From a virus: a DNA stretch of 64,000 nucleotides. Where the stretch lies: positions 1 through 64,000 of IMG/VR virus record IMGVR_UViG_3300046616_000358. One strand, written 5' to 3'. The notes beneath the pieces were generated by a model. It was not told where the DNA came from and did no database searches. It saw only the letters and a program-made list of their open reading frames with translations. Position 1 is the stretch's first letter. Each line of letters begins with the position of its first letter. Shown in pieces: positions 15,918-24,191 of this stretch. The position numbers and the translations under genes were made by a program.

Positions 15918-17456
15918 TTAGTAGCCGGCGCTGGTGGCGGCGGCGTGGCCGTGGCTGTGCAGCGAGCGCTCGTCGCGCAGGGCGCGCGGCACCACCGGCT
16001 CGGCGAAGGTCATGGCCAGCGCATCGCCGCCGTCGGGGCTGCGGGCGCCGCGCTTTTTCATGTCGTCCTTCTTTTCCAGCTGCTTGCGGCCGGAACTGTC
16101 GTACGAGTAGCTTGGCGCCGACAGGTCGGACATCAGGGCGGCATCGCGCGGCAGGCGGCACGGCGTTTCTTCCAGCCAGTATTTGGTGCGCCACCACATT
16201 TCGGCGCGCTTGTTCTTGAACTGCTCCTTGTCCTGGGCGCTGGCACCGGCCATCACGCCGATCACCGGGATGTTCAGTTCCTTGAGGCGGTCGACGATGC
16301 CGCTGCCGATGCCGCCGCGGTCGACCAAGAGGCCGTCCGGCGACTCGGTCTGCCACAGGTTGGCCAGGATGCCGGCCACTTCCATCGGGCCTTTCTTGGC
16401 GTGGTACTCGACCCGGTACACGGTGCGCCCGTGGCGGCACACGATCGCGGTGCGGTCGTCGCCGTATTCGGCCGGGTCGCAGCCGATCACCTTGGCCCCG
16501 CTCATGCTGCGGTAGTCGCTGTTGACGGCGGCCGCCACCAGGTCGGGCGAGATCAAGGGGTTGGCGTTGGGTACCTGGAACGCGTGGCTGGGGGTGGCCG
16601 GGAATTCCTGGTCGAACAGCCACTGGTGGCCGTCGTCATAGCCGGCCATCTTGTTGCGGCGCCACGCCATCTGGCCCAGGCTCAGGCCGTGGGCGTCGGC
16701 ATAGCGCGCTTCGATCTCGGTCAGGTGGAAGTCGTGCGGCACGTTGGCCTGGTAGCGCTTCTCCCAGAACCACGGGATGAAGATCGTGCGGAACATCCCT
16801 TGCCCGGCTTCGGCCTGCGACCACACTTCGGCAAAGGCGTTGCCGTAGCCATTGGCGGTCGATTCCAGCGCCACTTCGGTGCCCTCGACGTCGGCCACGA
16901 TGTTCGAGATCGCGGCGTACTGGGCGAAGCTGTTCTTCCAGAACGCGAATTCGGAGCAGTGCAGCAGCTGCGAGGTGCCGCCGCGGCCAATGTCCTCGGA
17001 ACCGGCGGTGTTGACCTTGTAGCCGCCGTCCAGCGCGGCAAAGACCAACTCTTTCGCGTTCGAGTTGCGGGTGCTGGGCGCGAACGGATTGCACTCGTGG
17101 AAGCGCTTGACCATGCCGAACAATTCGTCGCTGGAGTCCTGGACGTGGGCCAGCACGCGCGCCTTCATGCCCTCGCTCATGCTGGCCTGGTGGTAGAAGC
17201 GCCCGCCGAAGTAGGTCGACAGGCCTTGCTTCCTGCCCTTGAGCACGATCACCCGCACCATGCCGGTGTCGGCTTTCTGTTCCTCGCACACCTGGTGCGC
17301 GTACAGCTGGGCCGCGTTCAGCTCGAGCGGCGCCATCCTGCCGGCCATGTCGCGGATCTTCAGGCACTCGGCGCCGAAGGCCGGCATGTGCTGTTTCAGG
17401 TAGCGCAGCACGCGCAGGCGCTGGTCTTCCCGGTCGTTAAGGAGGATGACGCTCAT
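15918..17456 (-). CDS. terL: Terminase large subunit
   Basis: A 512-residue packaging ATPase-nuclease. Visible motifs are a Walker A variant KGRKQGLST (73-81), a Walker B-like LLHCSEFAFW (164-173), the coupling motif ESTANG (198-203), and RNase H-like nuclease acids in GCDPAEYGDD (D327), LLVDRGGIGSG (D379) and PDGGDALAM (D478). The ATG overlaps the TerS stop (ATGA). Portal follows after 11 bases. Confidence 0.92.
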   Translation of the reverse strand: MSVILLNDREDQRLRVLRYLKQHMPAFGAECLKIRDMAGRMAPLELNAAQLYAHQVCEEQKADTGMVRVIVLKGRKQGLSTYFGGRFYHQASMSEGMKARVLAHVQDSSDELFGMVKRFHECNPFAPSTRNSNAKELVFAALDGGYKVNTAGSEDIGRGGTSQLLHCSEFAFWKNSFAQYAAISNIVADVEGTEVALESTANGYGNAFAEVWSQAEAGQGMFRTIFIPWFWEKRYQANVPHDFHLTEIEARYADAHGLSLGQMAWRRNKMAGYDDGHQWLFDQEFPATPSHAFQVPNANPLISPDLVAAAVNSDYRSMSGAKVIGCDPAEYGDDRTAIVCRHGRTVYRVEYHAKKGPMEVAGILANLWQTESPDGLLVDRGGIGSGIVDRLKELNIPVIGVMAGASAQDKEQFKNKRAEMWWRTKYWLEETPCRLPRDAALMSDLSAPSYSYDSSGRKQLEKKDDMKKRGARSPDGGDALAMTFAEPVVPRALRDERSLHSHGHAAATSAGY

Positions 17457-18070
17457 CCGTCCAGGTTGTATTTACTGTTGATCATGCGGATCAACTTGTC
17501 GGTTTCGGATTCGCTGGCCTTGTCCTCGTCGATGCCGAAGGCCTGGCGCTCAAGCGCGATCAGGGTGCGCAGCGAGTCGGCCAGGCCTTTCATGGTGCCG
17601 GTGCGGCTCGACAGGCTCATGGCTTTGCGGAACAGTTCGGTGCGCTTGTCCTGGCCGTTCTCGTCGGGCTGGGCCAGGAGTTCGCCCAGCCGCTCGTACA
17701 GGCCGACGTTCCCGACCTGGTGTTCGAGCTCGTCCAGCAGGGCCATGCTGACCCGGCGCGCGCGCTGGATGTCGCTGCGGTGGGCTAGGATGATGTTGCT
17801 TTGCAGGGTGGCGTTGGCCTCGACGATCTGGCTTTCGTTAGCGCGGGTTAGCGCACTAACCTCGGCACTAACCGCCGCCGCACTAACCTTGGCGTCGGCC
17901 TTGGCGCGGATCTTGGCGCCTAGGTCGCGGCTCCAGCCGTGCTTCTTGGCGTGCTTGACAATGCCGGCGTCGGATACGCCGTATTCCGCGCCGATCGCCT
18001 TCAGGGATTTGATATTGGCGCGGTATTCCACCTCGACCATGCCCCAGTCGATGACTTTTTTCTCTACCAT
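17453..18070 (-). CDS. terS: Terminase small subunit
   Basis: A 205-residue protein with an N-terminal helix-turn-helix (SLKAIGAEYGVSDAGIVKHA, about residues 22-41), a central helical region and a hydrophilic C-terminus, directly upstream of TerL. The start is ATG at 18068-18070 with GAGGT upstream. A short segment (about residues 61-75) encodes three VSA units with unusual GTT AGT codons, which make up the repeats at 17837-17888. Confidence 0.85.
   Translation of the reverse strand: MVEKKVIDWGMVEVEYRANIKSLKAIGAEYGVSDAGIVKHAKKHGWSRDLGAKIRAKADAKVSAAAVSAEVSALTRANESQIVEANATLQSNIILAHRSDIQRARRVSMALLDELEHQVGNVGLYERLGELLAQPDENGQDKRTELFRKAMSLSSRTGTMKGLADSLRTLIALERQAFGIDEDKASESETDKLIRMINSKYNLDG
17837..17888. 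repeat. Candidate pac site: CACTAACC repeats inside terS
   Basis: CACTAACC occurs at 17854-17861, 17866-17873 and 17881-17888. GTTAGCGC occurs at 17837-17844 and 17847-17854. GGTTAG-CGCA-CTAACC (17846-17861) is an inverted repeat with 6-bp arms. The codons used (GTT, AGT) are rare in the surrounding high-GC genes, suggesting selection on the DNA. Packaging sites often lie inside terS. Confidence 0.5.
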
Positions 18071-18080
18071 GGTTGCTACC

Positions 18081-18509
18081 TCATACTTGCCAGCCGTGGA
18101 CCGCGCGCCCGAGCAGGCGCTGCTCACGCTCACGCGCGGCAATGCGGGCCTGCTCGATGGCGTGTGCCTCGGCGTGGGCGCGGGCCGCGGCCTGCTGCTC
18201 TCTTTGTGCCTGTTGCGCGGCGTACTGGGCGACGCGCACGGCATGGTCGGCGGCGTACTTGGCGGCGTTCGCGCGGCGGGTCTCGACTGCCTTGCGCGCG
18301 GCTGCTGCCCGTGCTGCGGCGCGTTGCTGGTCGAGCGCTTCCTGTTCGCGCTGGGCGGCGCGGCGGTTGGCGTCGATCAGGATCATGCTGGCGTAGTCGC
18401 GCAACTTGAAATTCTCGCGGGCCTGGGCGCGTTGTTCGGCATGCTGGCGAGCGTGGGTGACTTTGCGCATGATGGCCATGCGCGCGTGCTTGTCGACGGG
18501 AATTTTCAT
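18081..18509 (-). CDS. Ala/Gln/Arg-rich coiled-coil protein (142 aa), first late gene
   Basis: Starts MKIPVDKHARMAIMRKVTHA, then a long helical repeat of Ala, Arg and Gln (QREQEALDQQRAAARAAAAR). Ends 10 bases before TerS. It may help packaging or bind DNA; no family recognised. Confidence 0.55.
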   Translation of the reverse strand: MKIPVDKHARMAIMRKVTHARQHAEQRAQARENFKLRDYASMILIDANRRAAQREQEALDQQRAAARAAAARKAVETRRANAAKYAADHAVRVAQYAAQQAQREQQAAARAHAEAHAIEQARIAAREREQRLLGRAVHGWQV

Positions 18510-18613
18510 GCGGGTGCTGACGTGTGTGCGGCGTCAAGGCCGCAGAATTCTATGTACATACAATTACGTCATCGGCTGCGCACTGGGCGCGGCGACATGG
18601 TGCGAGGGACGAC
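18510..18613. promoter_or_regulatory. Divergent region between the late operon and a plus-strand gene group
   Basis: A 10-bp perfect palindrome TATGTACATA lies at 18551-18560. TAGAAT (minus, 18547-18552) and TACAAT (plus, 18559-18564) flank or overlap it as possible -10 boxes; no good -35 box is seen. It is a candidate operator or activator site for the late promoter. Confidence 0.45.
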
Positions 18614-18979
18614 ATGCAGAAATTCACGATTCAGGTCAGCGACCGGCGCGGCAAATATGCCGCCAGAACCTATGCAGTCGAAGCCGATGAGGAATTCTTG
18701 GCCTACGGCGAGGCGACCGAGCGGTTTATCAAGGACAACCATCACCGCCCGCGCGGCCCATCCGAGCGCATGTCTTCGTACTACAGCCGGTTCTGGAACG
18801 AGGTTGTTCCTGCGCCTGCCGCAAACCAGCATGCAGAGCTCAAGGCCACCTACGACAACGCCCTGCTGGCGGCCTGCGCGCTGGCCACGCCGGAAGAACG
18901 GCGTGCTGCCTGCGATACGGCGCATATCCGGTATGAGGAAGCGTGCGCCAAGGCCGGGATCGCGCTACCGGACGAGTGA
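18614..18979 (+). CDS. Hypothetical protein (121 aa)
   Basis: Starts MQKFTIQVSDRRGKYAARTY at an ATG with GAGGGACGAC upstream. The body is acidic and helical (ADEEFLAYGEATERFIKD). No family recognised. First of four plus-strand genes lying against the minus-strand late operon. Confidence 0.55.
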   Translation: MQKFTIQVSDRRGKYAARTYAVEADEEFLAYGEATERFIKDNHHRPRGPSERMSSYYSRFWNEVVPAPAANQHAELKATYDNALLAACALATPEERRAACDTAHIRYEEACAKAGIALPDE

Positions 18980-19065
18980 GCGAGCCTGTTCAGGTTCAGC
19001 CATTGCCCGCCGCGCGCGGGCTTTGGCCGTAGCGGCGCAGCGGGCGCCGATCACTGGAGAAGATC

Positions 19066-19686
19066 ATGGTGCGATTCATTACCGGCCGTTTCGAGAACGG
19101 CAGTTTTATCCTGGCAGACGAGCGGGCCGGCGTGTGGGCCAACACCTTCGATAGCCGCGATCAGGCGCTGGGCGCACTGGCCGCGCTGGGGTGGGTAGGC
19201 TGCGAGGTGCATTCGACGTCCGCCTTGCTGGCGCGTGGCGTGGAATTGGCGGTGATCGCGGAAAATGACCATGCGGCCGCCAATCACCGGGCCGCCGTCG
19301 ACCATTGCGCCGCCCAGCTGGCTGCGGCAATTACCACCGCCACCGACATCACCGATCGCGTCCCGCTCAAGCCGACACGGCGCACGTTCTTTATGAGCCA
19401 GGCGGCCATGGCCGATTTCTGCACCACCAGCACCGCGCACTATGTCTATCTGGCGGCGGCGACGGCGGCGTGGCGCGCTGCGGCCGAATATGCGCTGAAC
19501 CTGCGGCTGACCGAGCAGGGCGTGCCCAGCGAGCCGGCCGATTTGTATCTGAGCGACACCGAAAACCGGGTATGGATCGCCGGCTTCACCTTGGACCAGG
19601 CGCGCGCGGCCGCGCAGGCGCCGCAGTCGTATCCGTGGGTGTTGCGGCGCGGGTTTGATCTGCAGCCCGGTGCAGGGGCGGCGTGA
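19066..19686 (+). CDS. Hypothetical protein (206 aa)
   Basis: Starts MVRFITGRFENGSFILADER. Ala-rich and helical, with DLYLSDTENRVWIAGFTLDQ near the end. No signal peptide or membrane segment. Its TGA stop overlaps the GTG start of the next gene. Confidence 0.6.
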   Translation: MVRFITGRFENGSFILADERAGVWANTFDSRDQALGALAALGWVGCEVHSTSALLARGVELAVIAENDHAAANHRAAVDHCAAQLAAAITTATDITDRVPLKPTRRTFFMSQAAMADFCTTSTAHYVYLAAATAAWRAAAEYALNLRLTEQGVPSEPADLYLSDTENRVWIAGFTLDQARAAAQAPQSYPWVLRRGFDLQPGAGAA

Positions 19687-20117
19687 GCGCGGCAGCAGAC
19701 CTGGCGCGCGCGCTGGCGGCGTGCGGCATCGCGGTGCAGGCGGTGGTCGAGGCAGACACCGATTTGCCCTGCGGTTCGGTCTCGGTCAGCCCCACGCTGT
19801 GCGTCGCGGTGGGCGCGGGGTCGTGGAGCGTGCTGCGCGATCTGCCGGGCGGGCGCCGCAAGGTGTATCCGGTGCGCGCGCGGTGGGAGTTCAATGCGCT
19901 GGTGGCCGATATTGCCGCAGCGCTGCGGCGGCCGGGCCAGCCGCGCAAACTGGTCGGCAAGCAGCACCGGCTGCTGGTGGATGCGGAATCGTTCGCGCTG
20001 GCGGCGCAGTTCGGGGGCGGCAATAGCAGCGAAGGGGTGCGGGTGGCGCTGCGGTTTTTGCGCGATGCCCGGGCGGCAGGGCGAGCGGGGGCCGAACAGG
20101 AAGCGGGGGGCGGGTGA
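19683..20117 (+). CDS. Hypothetical protein (144 aa)
   Basis: GTG start within the stop of the preceding gene (GTGA), so translation is probably coupled. The core LCVAVGAGSWSVLRDLPGGR is beta-like and the end is helical and basic. No family recognised. Confidence 0.55.
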   Translation: MSAAADLARALAACGIAVQAVVEADTDLPCGSVSVSPTLCVAVGAGSWSVLRDLPGGRRKVYPVRARWEFNALVADIAAALRRPGQPRKLVGKQHRLLVDAESFALAAQFGGGNSSEGVRVALRFLRDARAAGRAGAEQEAGGG

Positions 20118-20225
20118 CTGTTTTCCCGCTCGGGTGCCGCGAAGGCGGCAAGTACGCGGGGGAAAAGACTGTGGGCTGGCCGGTCTGGCTGGTCAACCGT
20201 TCCGCTGGCGGGGCGGCTGCTGGTC

Positions 20226-20255
20226 TTGTCAGGGTTTGAATGGGGCAATGATAAT
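20226..20255 (+). promoter_or_regulatory. Sigma-70-type promoter for the 20299 gene
   Basis: TTGTCA (20226-20231) and GATAAT (20250-20255) are 18 bases apart, in a stretch less GC-rich than its surroundings. Confidence 0.5.
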
Positions 20256-20298
20256 GCACTTTCATGTTTACAATCAATTATTTACGGGATGAATTGAC

Positions 20299-20946
20299 AT
20301 GGACGACAAAATGAGCAACCCGGCGGCGGATGAAGCGCTGCGCGCGCTGCTGGCCACGCGCAGCGATCCGTATGCACCGGTGCTGCTGAACGGGGCCGAG
20401 TGGGTGGTCTATGAACCTAGCTACAGGCCGGGCCAGCCGGAACTGTCGCGCAACGTGGCGGCGGGCAGGGCCAAGATTACCCGCACCGAGCGGGCCGAGA
20501 AGCCGTTCTGCCTGCAAGTGTCGATGGCGGGGTGGGAACGGGTATCGCTCGATGCGGTCAGCTGGCACGATGACCTGGCCGGCGCGGCGGCGGCGGCCGA
20601 AGCGCACCAGTGGCAGACCGTCGAACACCTGGGGCGGACCTGGTATTACGAGGAAAAGGGGCACCAGACTAGCTGGCTGTGCTACTTCGGTCCCGGGCAT
20701 AGCGTGTCTGTAACGCGCCTGAAGGCGTCAGCAGACGGGTTTTCGGTCGAGCACGAACTGTCGCCGCGCTGGGGCGAGACCTATACCGTCAAGTGCAGCC
20801 GCTATGCGTCCGGCGGCGACCCGGTGATTGCCAGTTTCGAGGAAGCGGCGGCGGTGGCCATGACCCTGCCGCTGTATGTGGCGGCGCTGATGACCCAGGC
20901 CGAACCGGCGCCGGTGCTGGCTATGCCCGGCGCCGCAGGTACTTAG
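20299..20946 (+). CDS. Hypothetical protein (215 aa)
   Basis: Starts MDDKMSNPAADEALRALLAT, with its own promoter-like region upstream. It holds WERVSLDAVSWHDDLAGAAA and SPRWGETYTVKCSRYASGG. No known domain or membrane segment. Its 3' end overlaps by 26 bases the 3' end of the convergent Q-like gene. Confidence 0.6.
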   Translation: MDDKMSNPAADEALRALLATRSDPYAPVLLNGAEWVVYEPSYRPGQPELSRNVAAGRAKITRTERAEKPFCLQVSMAGWERVSLDAVSWHDDLAGAAAAAEAHQWQTVEHLGRTWYYEEKGHQTSWLCYFGPGHSVSVTRLKASADGFSVEHELSPRWGETYTVKCSRYASGGDPVIASFEEAAAVAMTLPLYVAALMTQAEPAPVLAMPGAAGT

Positions 20947-21466
20947 CCGCGCGCACGTTGTGCGCCTGCAGCAGGCCTTCCAGTTCGCTGACCATGTCCA
21001 TGATCTTGTCGCGCTCCAGCCGGCTCAGGCTGGGCGGCAGTTCGGCCCGTTTGCTGCCGCGGCAGTCGGGGCACAGGCGGCGGGTAGTCGTTACGCCGGT
21101 GCCGTGGCAGGCCGGGCAACGGGGGTCGATCCAGTAGCTCAGCGAGCCCAGCGCCACCCGCCGGTACAGGGCGTGCTGGGCGCTGATGTCCCATTCGGTG
21201 CTGGCCGGCAACCAGGCGCGCTCGCGGCCCTTGGCGCTGACCAGGGCGTGCCAGATCGCCAGCAGCCGGGCCAGGTTGTGGCTGCCGCTGGCGAAGGCGT
21301 CGCGCAGGGTGCCGTCGGCGTATTTGACCCTGGCCAGCAGCGGGCCGAGCCCGGTGCCGGTCTTGCTGGCCTGGGCCGCGGCAAACAGGGCTTCGGTGCT
21401 GGTGTGGTGGGCGTCGTCGCGCAGGTCGGACGAGCGCACTGCGCGCACGTAATTTTCGTCGAACAT
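20921..21466 (-). CDS. Q-like antitermination/zinc-finger protein (181 aa)
   Basis: A Cys4 cluster, CPACHGTG and CPDCRGSK, of DnaJ or Q-antiterminator type lies near residues 117-140, before a C-terminal helix (LSRLERDKIMDMVSELEGLL). The N-terminal part is helical. It is the last gene of the early operon and faces the late operon across a plus-strand island, the place expected for a late-gene antiterminator. The family assignment is inference from the cluster and position. Confidence 0.55.
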   Translation of the reverse strand: MFDENYVRAVRSSDLRDDAHHTSTEALFAAAQASKTGTGLGPLLARVKYADGTLRDAFASGSHNLARLLAIWHALVSAKGRERAWLPASTEWDISAQHALYRRVALGSLSYWIDPRCPACHGTGVTTTRRLCPDCRGSKRAELPPSLSRLERDKIMDMVSELEGLLQAHNVRAAKYLRRRA

Positions 21467-21516
21467 GGGGCACCCCTTCCAAGATGCGGCAATTGTCGCA
21501 TGGAAGGGGCGCGGCC

Positions 21517-21530
21517 CTCATATATGTGAG
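21517..21530. promoter_or_regulatory. Operator CTCATATATGTGAG upstream of the Q-like gene
   Basis: A near-palindrome matching sites at 28931-28944 and 29810-29823. It lies 50 bases upstream of the Q-like start. Confidence 0.55.
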
Positions 21531-21535
21531 TGTCG

Positions 21536-22480
21536 CTACTTGGCTACGTTCAGGAACGGCAGCGGGGCGCCGGCGTACATGTTTTGCGGCAGCTTGCCGT
21601 CCCAGCGCTCGGCCTTGGTGTGCTCCACTTCGATCCGGCGCAGCTCGAGCACGTCGCGGTTCTGGGCCAGCGCGGCGTTCTGGATCTTCAGCGCGTCGGC
21701 CTGGGCGGTGGCCAGTTTCAGGCTGGCGTAGGCCTCGCCGTCGGCCTTGGCGCGCAGCGCGGTGGCCTCGGCTTCGGCGATCGCCACCTTCTGTTTCTGT
21801 TCGGCTTCCACGGTTTTCAGCTTGTTCTCGGCGCCCAGCCGCAGCTGCTCTTGCGTCACCTTGGCGCTGATCGCGCGCATGTAGTCGCCGCCGAAGGCGA
21901 AATTGCGCATGTCGATGTTGATCACCTGGGCGCCGTACAGGCTCAGCTTGGTGCGCAGGGCGGTGGCGATGTCGCCCGATACCTGGGCGCGCTTGGCGAT
22001 CAGGTCGGGCGCCGTGTAGCGGGCGGTCACGGCCTTGAAGGCTTCCTGGGTGGCGGTCTGGACGTACGAGGACAGGTCGCCGTCGTGGCTGTATTTCTCG
22101 TACACCTCGGCCACCCGGTCCACCGAAATGCTGTAGCGAACGGTCATGCTGACCTTGACCGGCTGGGTGTCGCTGGTGCTGCCGTCGGCGTCCTCGATCT
22201 TGGCTTCTTCCGCCCGCACGCTGAACAAGGCCAGCCGCTCCCACGGGAACAGGATCACCAGCCCTTCGTTCTGGATGCCCTTGATCGCGCCGAACTGGGT
22301 GATCACCCCGCGCGAACCGGTGGGCACGGTGCGGAACGGCCAGCACCACAGCACGCACAGCAGGGCGGCCAGGGCCAGCAGGGCGTCGCGCGCGATCCGC
22401 CAGGTTTTGAACGTGGTGCGGGCGGCGCGGAAACTGCTGCCAGTATTGGCGGCCGGGATCTGGTTCAGGTAACGGTCCAT
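21536..22480 (-). CDS. SPFH/Band 7 (prohibitin-like) membrane protein (314 aa)
   Basis: One membrane segment (about 31-50, ALLALAALLCVLWCWPF) anchors an SPFH domain. This starts TVPTGSRGVITQFGAI and holds VKVSMTVRYSISVDRVAEVY and VINIDMRNFAFGGDYMRAI. A long Glu/Ala-rich coiled coil follows (KTVEAEQKQKVAIAEAEATA). SPFH proteins form large membrane rings or scaffolds. Phage copies are known but their role is unclear; membrane remodelling or protection of phage factors from proteases are possibilities. It sits in the early operon. Confidence 0.85.
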   Translation of the reverse strand: MDRYLNQIPAANTGSSFRAARTTFKTWRIARDALLALAALLCVLWCWPFRTVPTGSRGVITQFGAIKGIQNEGLVILFPWERLALFSVRAEEAKIEDADGSTSDTQPVKVSMTVRYSISVDRVAEVYEKYSHDGDLSSYVQTATQEAFKAVTARYTAPDLIAKRAQVSGDIATALRTKLSLYGAQVINIDMRNFAFGGDYMRAISAKVTQEQLRLGAENKLKTVEAEQKQKVAIAEAEATALRAKADGEAYASLKLATAQADALKIQNAALAQNRDVLELRRIEVEHTKAERWDGKLPQNMYAGAPLPFLNVAK

Positions 22481-22540
22481 GCGGGTGGTGCTTTCGTAAC
22501 GGCGGCCCTCGTCGCCGGGCCGCGTGGCGTGCTTCAGGTG

Positions 22541-22735
22541 TCAGTCCTCCAGCTCGCGGCGCAGGCGCGCGTCGGCCAGCTGGCGCCGGGTGCGTTCGGC
22601 GTGGCGGCGGGCCAGGTGGGCGCGTGCCAGTTCCAGGTGGTGCTGGCGGCGCTGGGCGCGCTCACTCTGTTCGGCCGCTGCGGCGGCCTGCTTGGCCTCA
22701 CGGCGCCTGGTCCACGGCAGTTTGATTCCCAGCAT
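22541..22735 (-). CDS. Small Arg/Gln-rich helical protein (64 aa)
   Basis: Starts MLGIKLPWTRRREAKQAAAA, with GGAGG about 11 bases upstream. The rest is one basic helix. It overlaps the end of the upstream gene by 38 bases in another frame. Function unknown; could bind nucleic acid or a membrane protein. Confidence 0.5.
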   Translation of the reverse strand: MLGIKLPWTRRREAKQAAAAAEQSERAQRRQHHLELARAHLARRHAERTRRQLADARLRRELED

Positions 22736-22964
22736 CTTCGGTCGCCTCCATGGTGGTGATGTAGTCTTCGCGCTCCTGCACGCCGCTCCTGGCCTGGTCG
22801 AACATGCCGCACTGGTCATCCCACGCTTTGTAGTCGTCGATCAGGGGGTTGAAGCCCAGGCAGCGGCCGTCGACCTGGGTGGCCAGTGCGGGTGCCACGC
22901 CGCTGCGGGTGAAGTGGCGGCAGCGCGCGCAGATGGCCTGCGGGTCATAGCGCGTGCCCCTCAT
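22698..22964 (-). CDS. Small zinc-binding-like protein (88 aa)
   Basis: Cys residues in CARCRHFTRSG, GRCLGFN and WDDQCGMF suggest one metal site. The ATG overlaps the initiator stop (ATGA), so it is made with the replication initiator. Such small Cys4 proteins are frequent beside phage replication genes; role unknown. Confidence 0.65.
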   Translation of the reverse strand: MRGTRYDPQAICARCRHFTRSGVAPALATQVDGRCLGFNPLIDDYKAWDDQCGMFDQARSGVQEREDYITTMEATEDAGNQTAVDQAP

Positions 22965-24184
22965 TGCGCGTGCGGCACCACCGTGTTGCGCAGGTACGAT
23001 TTCAGGTCCAGGCCTTCGGGCTTGGTGCGCTTGGGCTCGGGCGGCGGCAGTGCGGTGATCCGGCTCTGGCTGGCGGGCGGGGGCGGCTTGCCGCCGTTGG
23101 CCAGCGCGGCGTCGATGCGGGCCTTGAAGGCGGGCATCTGCTCGCCCATGTTCGGGGTCAAGCCCAGTTCGGTGCCCTTGGCCAGGGTGGCGGGGTCGCT
23201 GGCCCACCACGCGCCGCCGCTCGGCTTGGGGGCGGTGGCGCCGGCCAGGTCGAGCTTGGCGGCGTCGGCCTTCCAGCGCTTCAGGATGCCCAGCACGTAG
23301 ACCATGCCGATCGCCTCGTCGGGCCGGGCGCGGCGCGCTTCCTCGCAGGCGGCCTGCACGGTGTCGGGGGTGATGCCCTGCGCCGCCAGCGCCACCAGCT
23401 GCGGGTGGCCGGGGTTGGCGTTGATGCCGAACTTGCGCATGGCAATCGACAGGTCGGCCGGGCTGAATCCGGTCTGGCCCAGCACGGCCGGTGGCGGCGT
23501 TGTCGGCGGCGGCGGGTCTGGCTCGCTCGCTGGCGCGCCCGCGGCTTGGGGTTTTCCTGCTCCTGTTCCTGTTCCTGTTCCTGTTCCTGATTCGGGGATG
23601 TCTTTGGGTAAGGCTTCGGGTAAGGCTTCGGGTAAGGCTTCCGCTAAGGCTTTCGGTAAGGCTTGCGGCAAGGCTTCCGGCAAGGGTTTGGGGGAGGGTG
23701 GCGTTGGCTTTTGTGGCAGCGCCGCCGCCTCGCCACCCTGGCCTTCGTCGAAGGCGGCCAGGAAGGTCGGTCCCATGTCGGCCACGGTCTGGCGGATGTG
23801 GGCCAGCGCTTCGGTTTTCAGCGCGCAGTCGGGCAGCAGGGCCAGTTCGGCGCGCCAGCTGCGCACCACGTTCGGGCTTTCCGGCAGGTTGTGCTTCATG
23901 GCGTTGGGCAGCCACACCAGCCGCGCTTTCCAGTCGGCGCGCACCATGCTGCGGGCCTCCAGCTCGGCGTAGTGGGTGTAGAAGTCCTCCAGCGGCCACT
24001 CCAGTTCCTCGGCCATGGCGGCGCGGCCGGCGCGGTACAGGCCGGGGATGGGGCCGGTCTGGGGGCCGGTCAGCAGGAAGAACCACAGCAGCTTGGCCAG
24101 CGAGCTCAGTTCGCGGAAGTTGTCGTCGGTCCAAGTTTTCACCTGCACCTTGCGGTAGCGGCCCTGTTGTTTTTGGTGGCTCAT
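22961..24184 (-). CDS. Phage replication initiator, O-like (407 aa)
   Basis: The N-terminal domain (about 1-110) starts with QVKTWTDDNFRELSSLAKLL and LLTGPQTGPIPGLYRAGRAA, the helix-turn-helix type seen in phage replication proteins. A low-complexity middle (about 160-235) is rich in Pro/Ala/Leu with LPEALP-type repeats and a Gly/Thr run. A C-terminal domain (about 240-407) may contact the helicase or helicase loader. The low-complexity part is encoded by phased 12-bp repeats, as in lambda O, where the origin lies within the initiator gene. Confidence 0.7.
   Translation of the reverse strand: MSHQKQQGRYRKVQVKTWTDDNFRELSSLAKLLWFFLLTGPQTGPIPGLYRAGRAAMAEELEWPLEDFYTHYAELEARSMVRADWKARLVWLPNAMKHNLPESPNVVRSWRAELALLPDCALKTEALAHIRQTVADMGPTFLAAFDEGQGGEAAALPQKPTPPSPKPLPEALPQALPKALAEALPEALPEALPKDIPESGTGTGTGTGAGKPQAAGAPASEPDPPPPTTPPPAVLGQTGFSPADLSIAMRKFGINANPGHPQLVALAAQGITPDTVQAACEEARRARPDEAIGMVYVLGILKRWKADAAKLDLAGATAPKPSGGAWWASDPATLAKGTELGLTPNMGEQMPAFKARIDAALANGGKPPPPASQSRITALPPPEPKRTKPEGLDLKSYLRNTVVPHAQ
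23556..23591. repeat. Six CCTGnT hexamers in the initiator gene
   Basis: Tandem CCTGTT-type hexamers (23556-23591) encode the GTGTGTGTG run. They lie 16 bases from the 12-bp repeat block. Confidence 0.7.
23607..23690. repeat. Seven 12-bp repeats in the initiator gene; candidate lytic origin
   Basis: Units begin at 23607, 23619, 23631, 23643, 23655, 23667 and 23679. The first two are GGTAAGGCTTCG and the others differ at one to four positions. They sit in the low-complexity centre of the initiator. In lambda, four iterons inside O form the origin; the similarity of layout is the argument. Confidence 0.55.
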
Positions 24185-24191
24185 GGTCTGC

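Noticed and set aside
13531-16623. 1030-residue version of the portal
   Set aside because: The added N-terminal 239 residues lie over TerL in a wrong frame; the ATG at 15906 has a good ribosome-binding site.
15945-19154. 1069-residue plus-strand frame over TerL and TerS
   Set aside because: Shadow of well-identified genes; composition typical of reverse frames in GC-rich DNA.
23607-23690. CRISPR-like array
   Set aside because: Units are contiguous 12-bp repeats without spacers and lie in frame within a gene.
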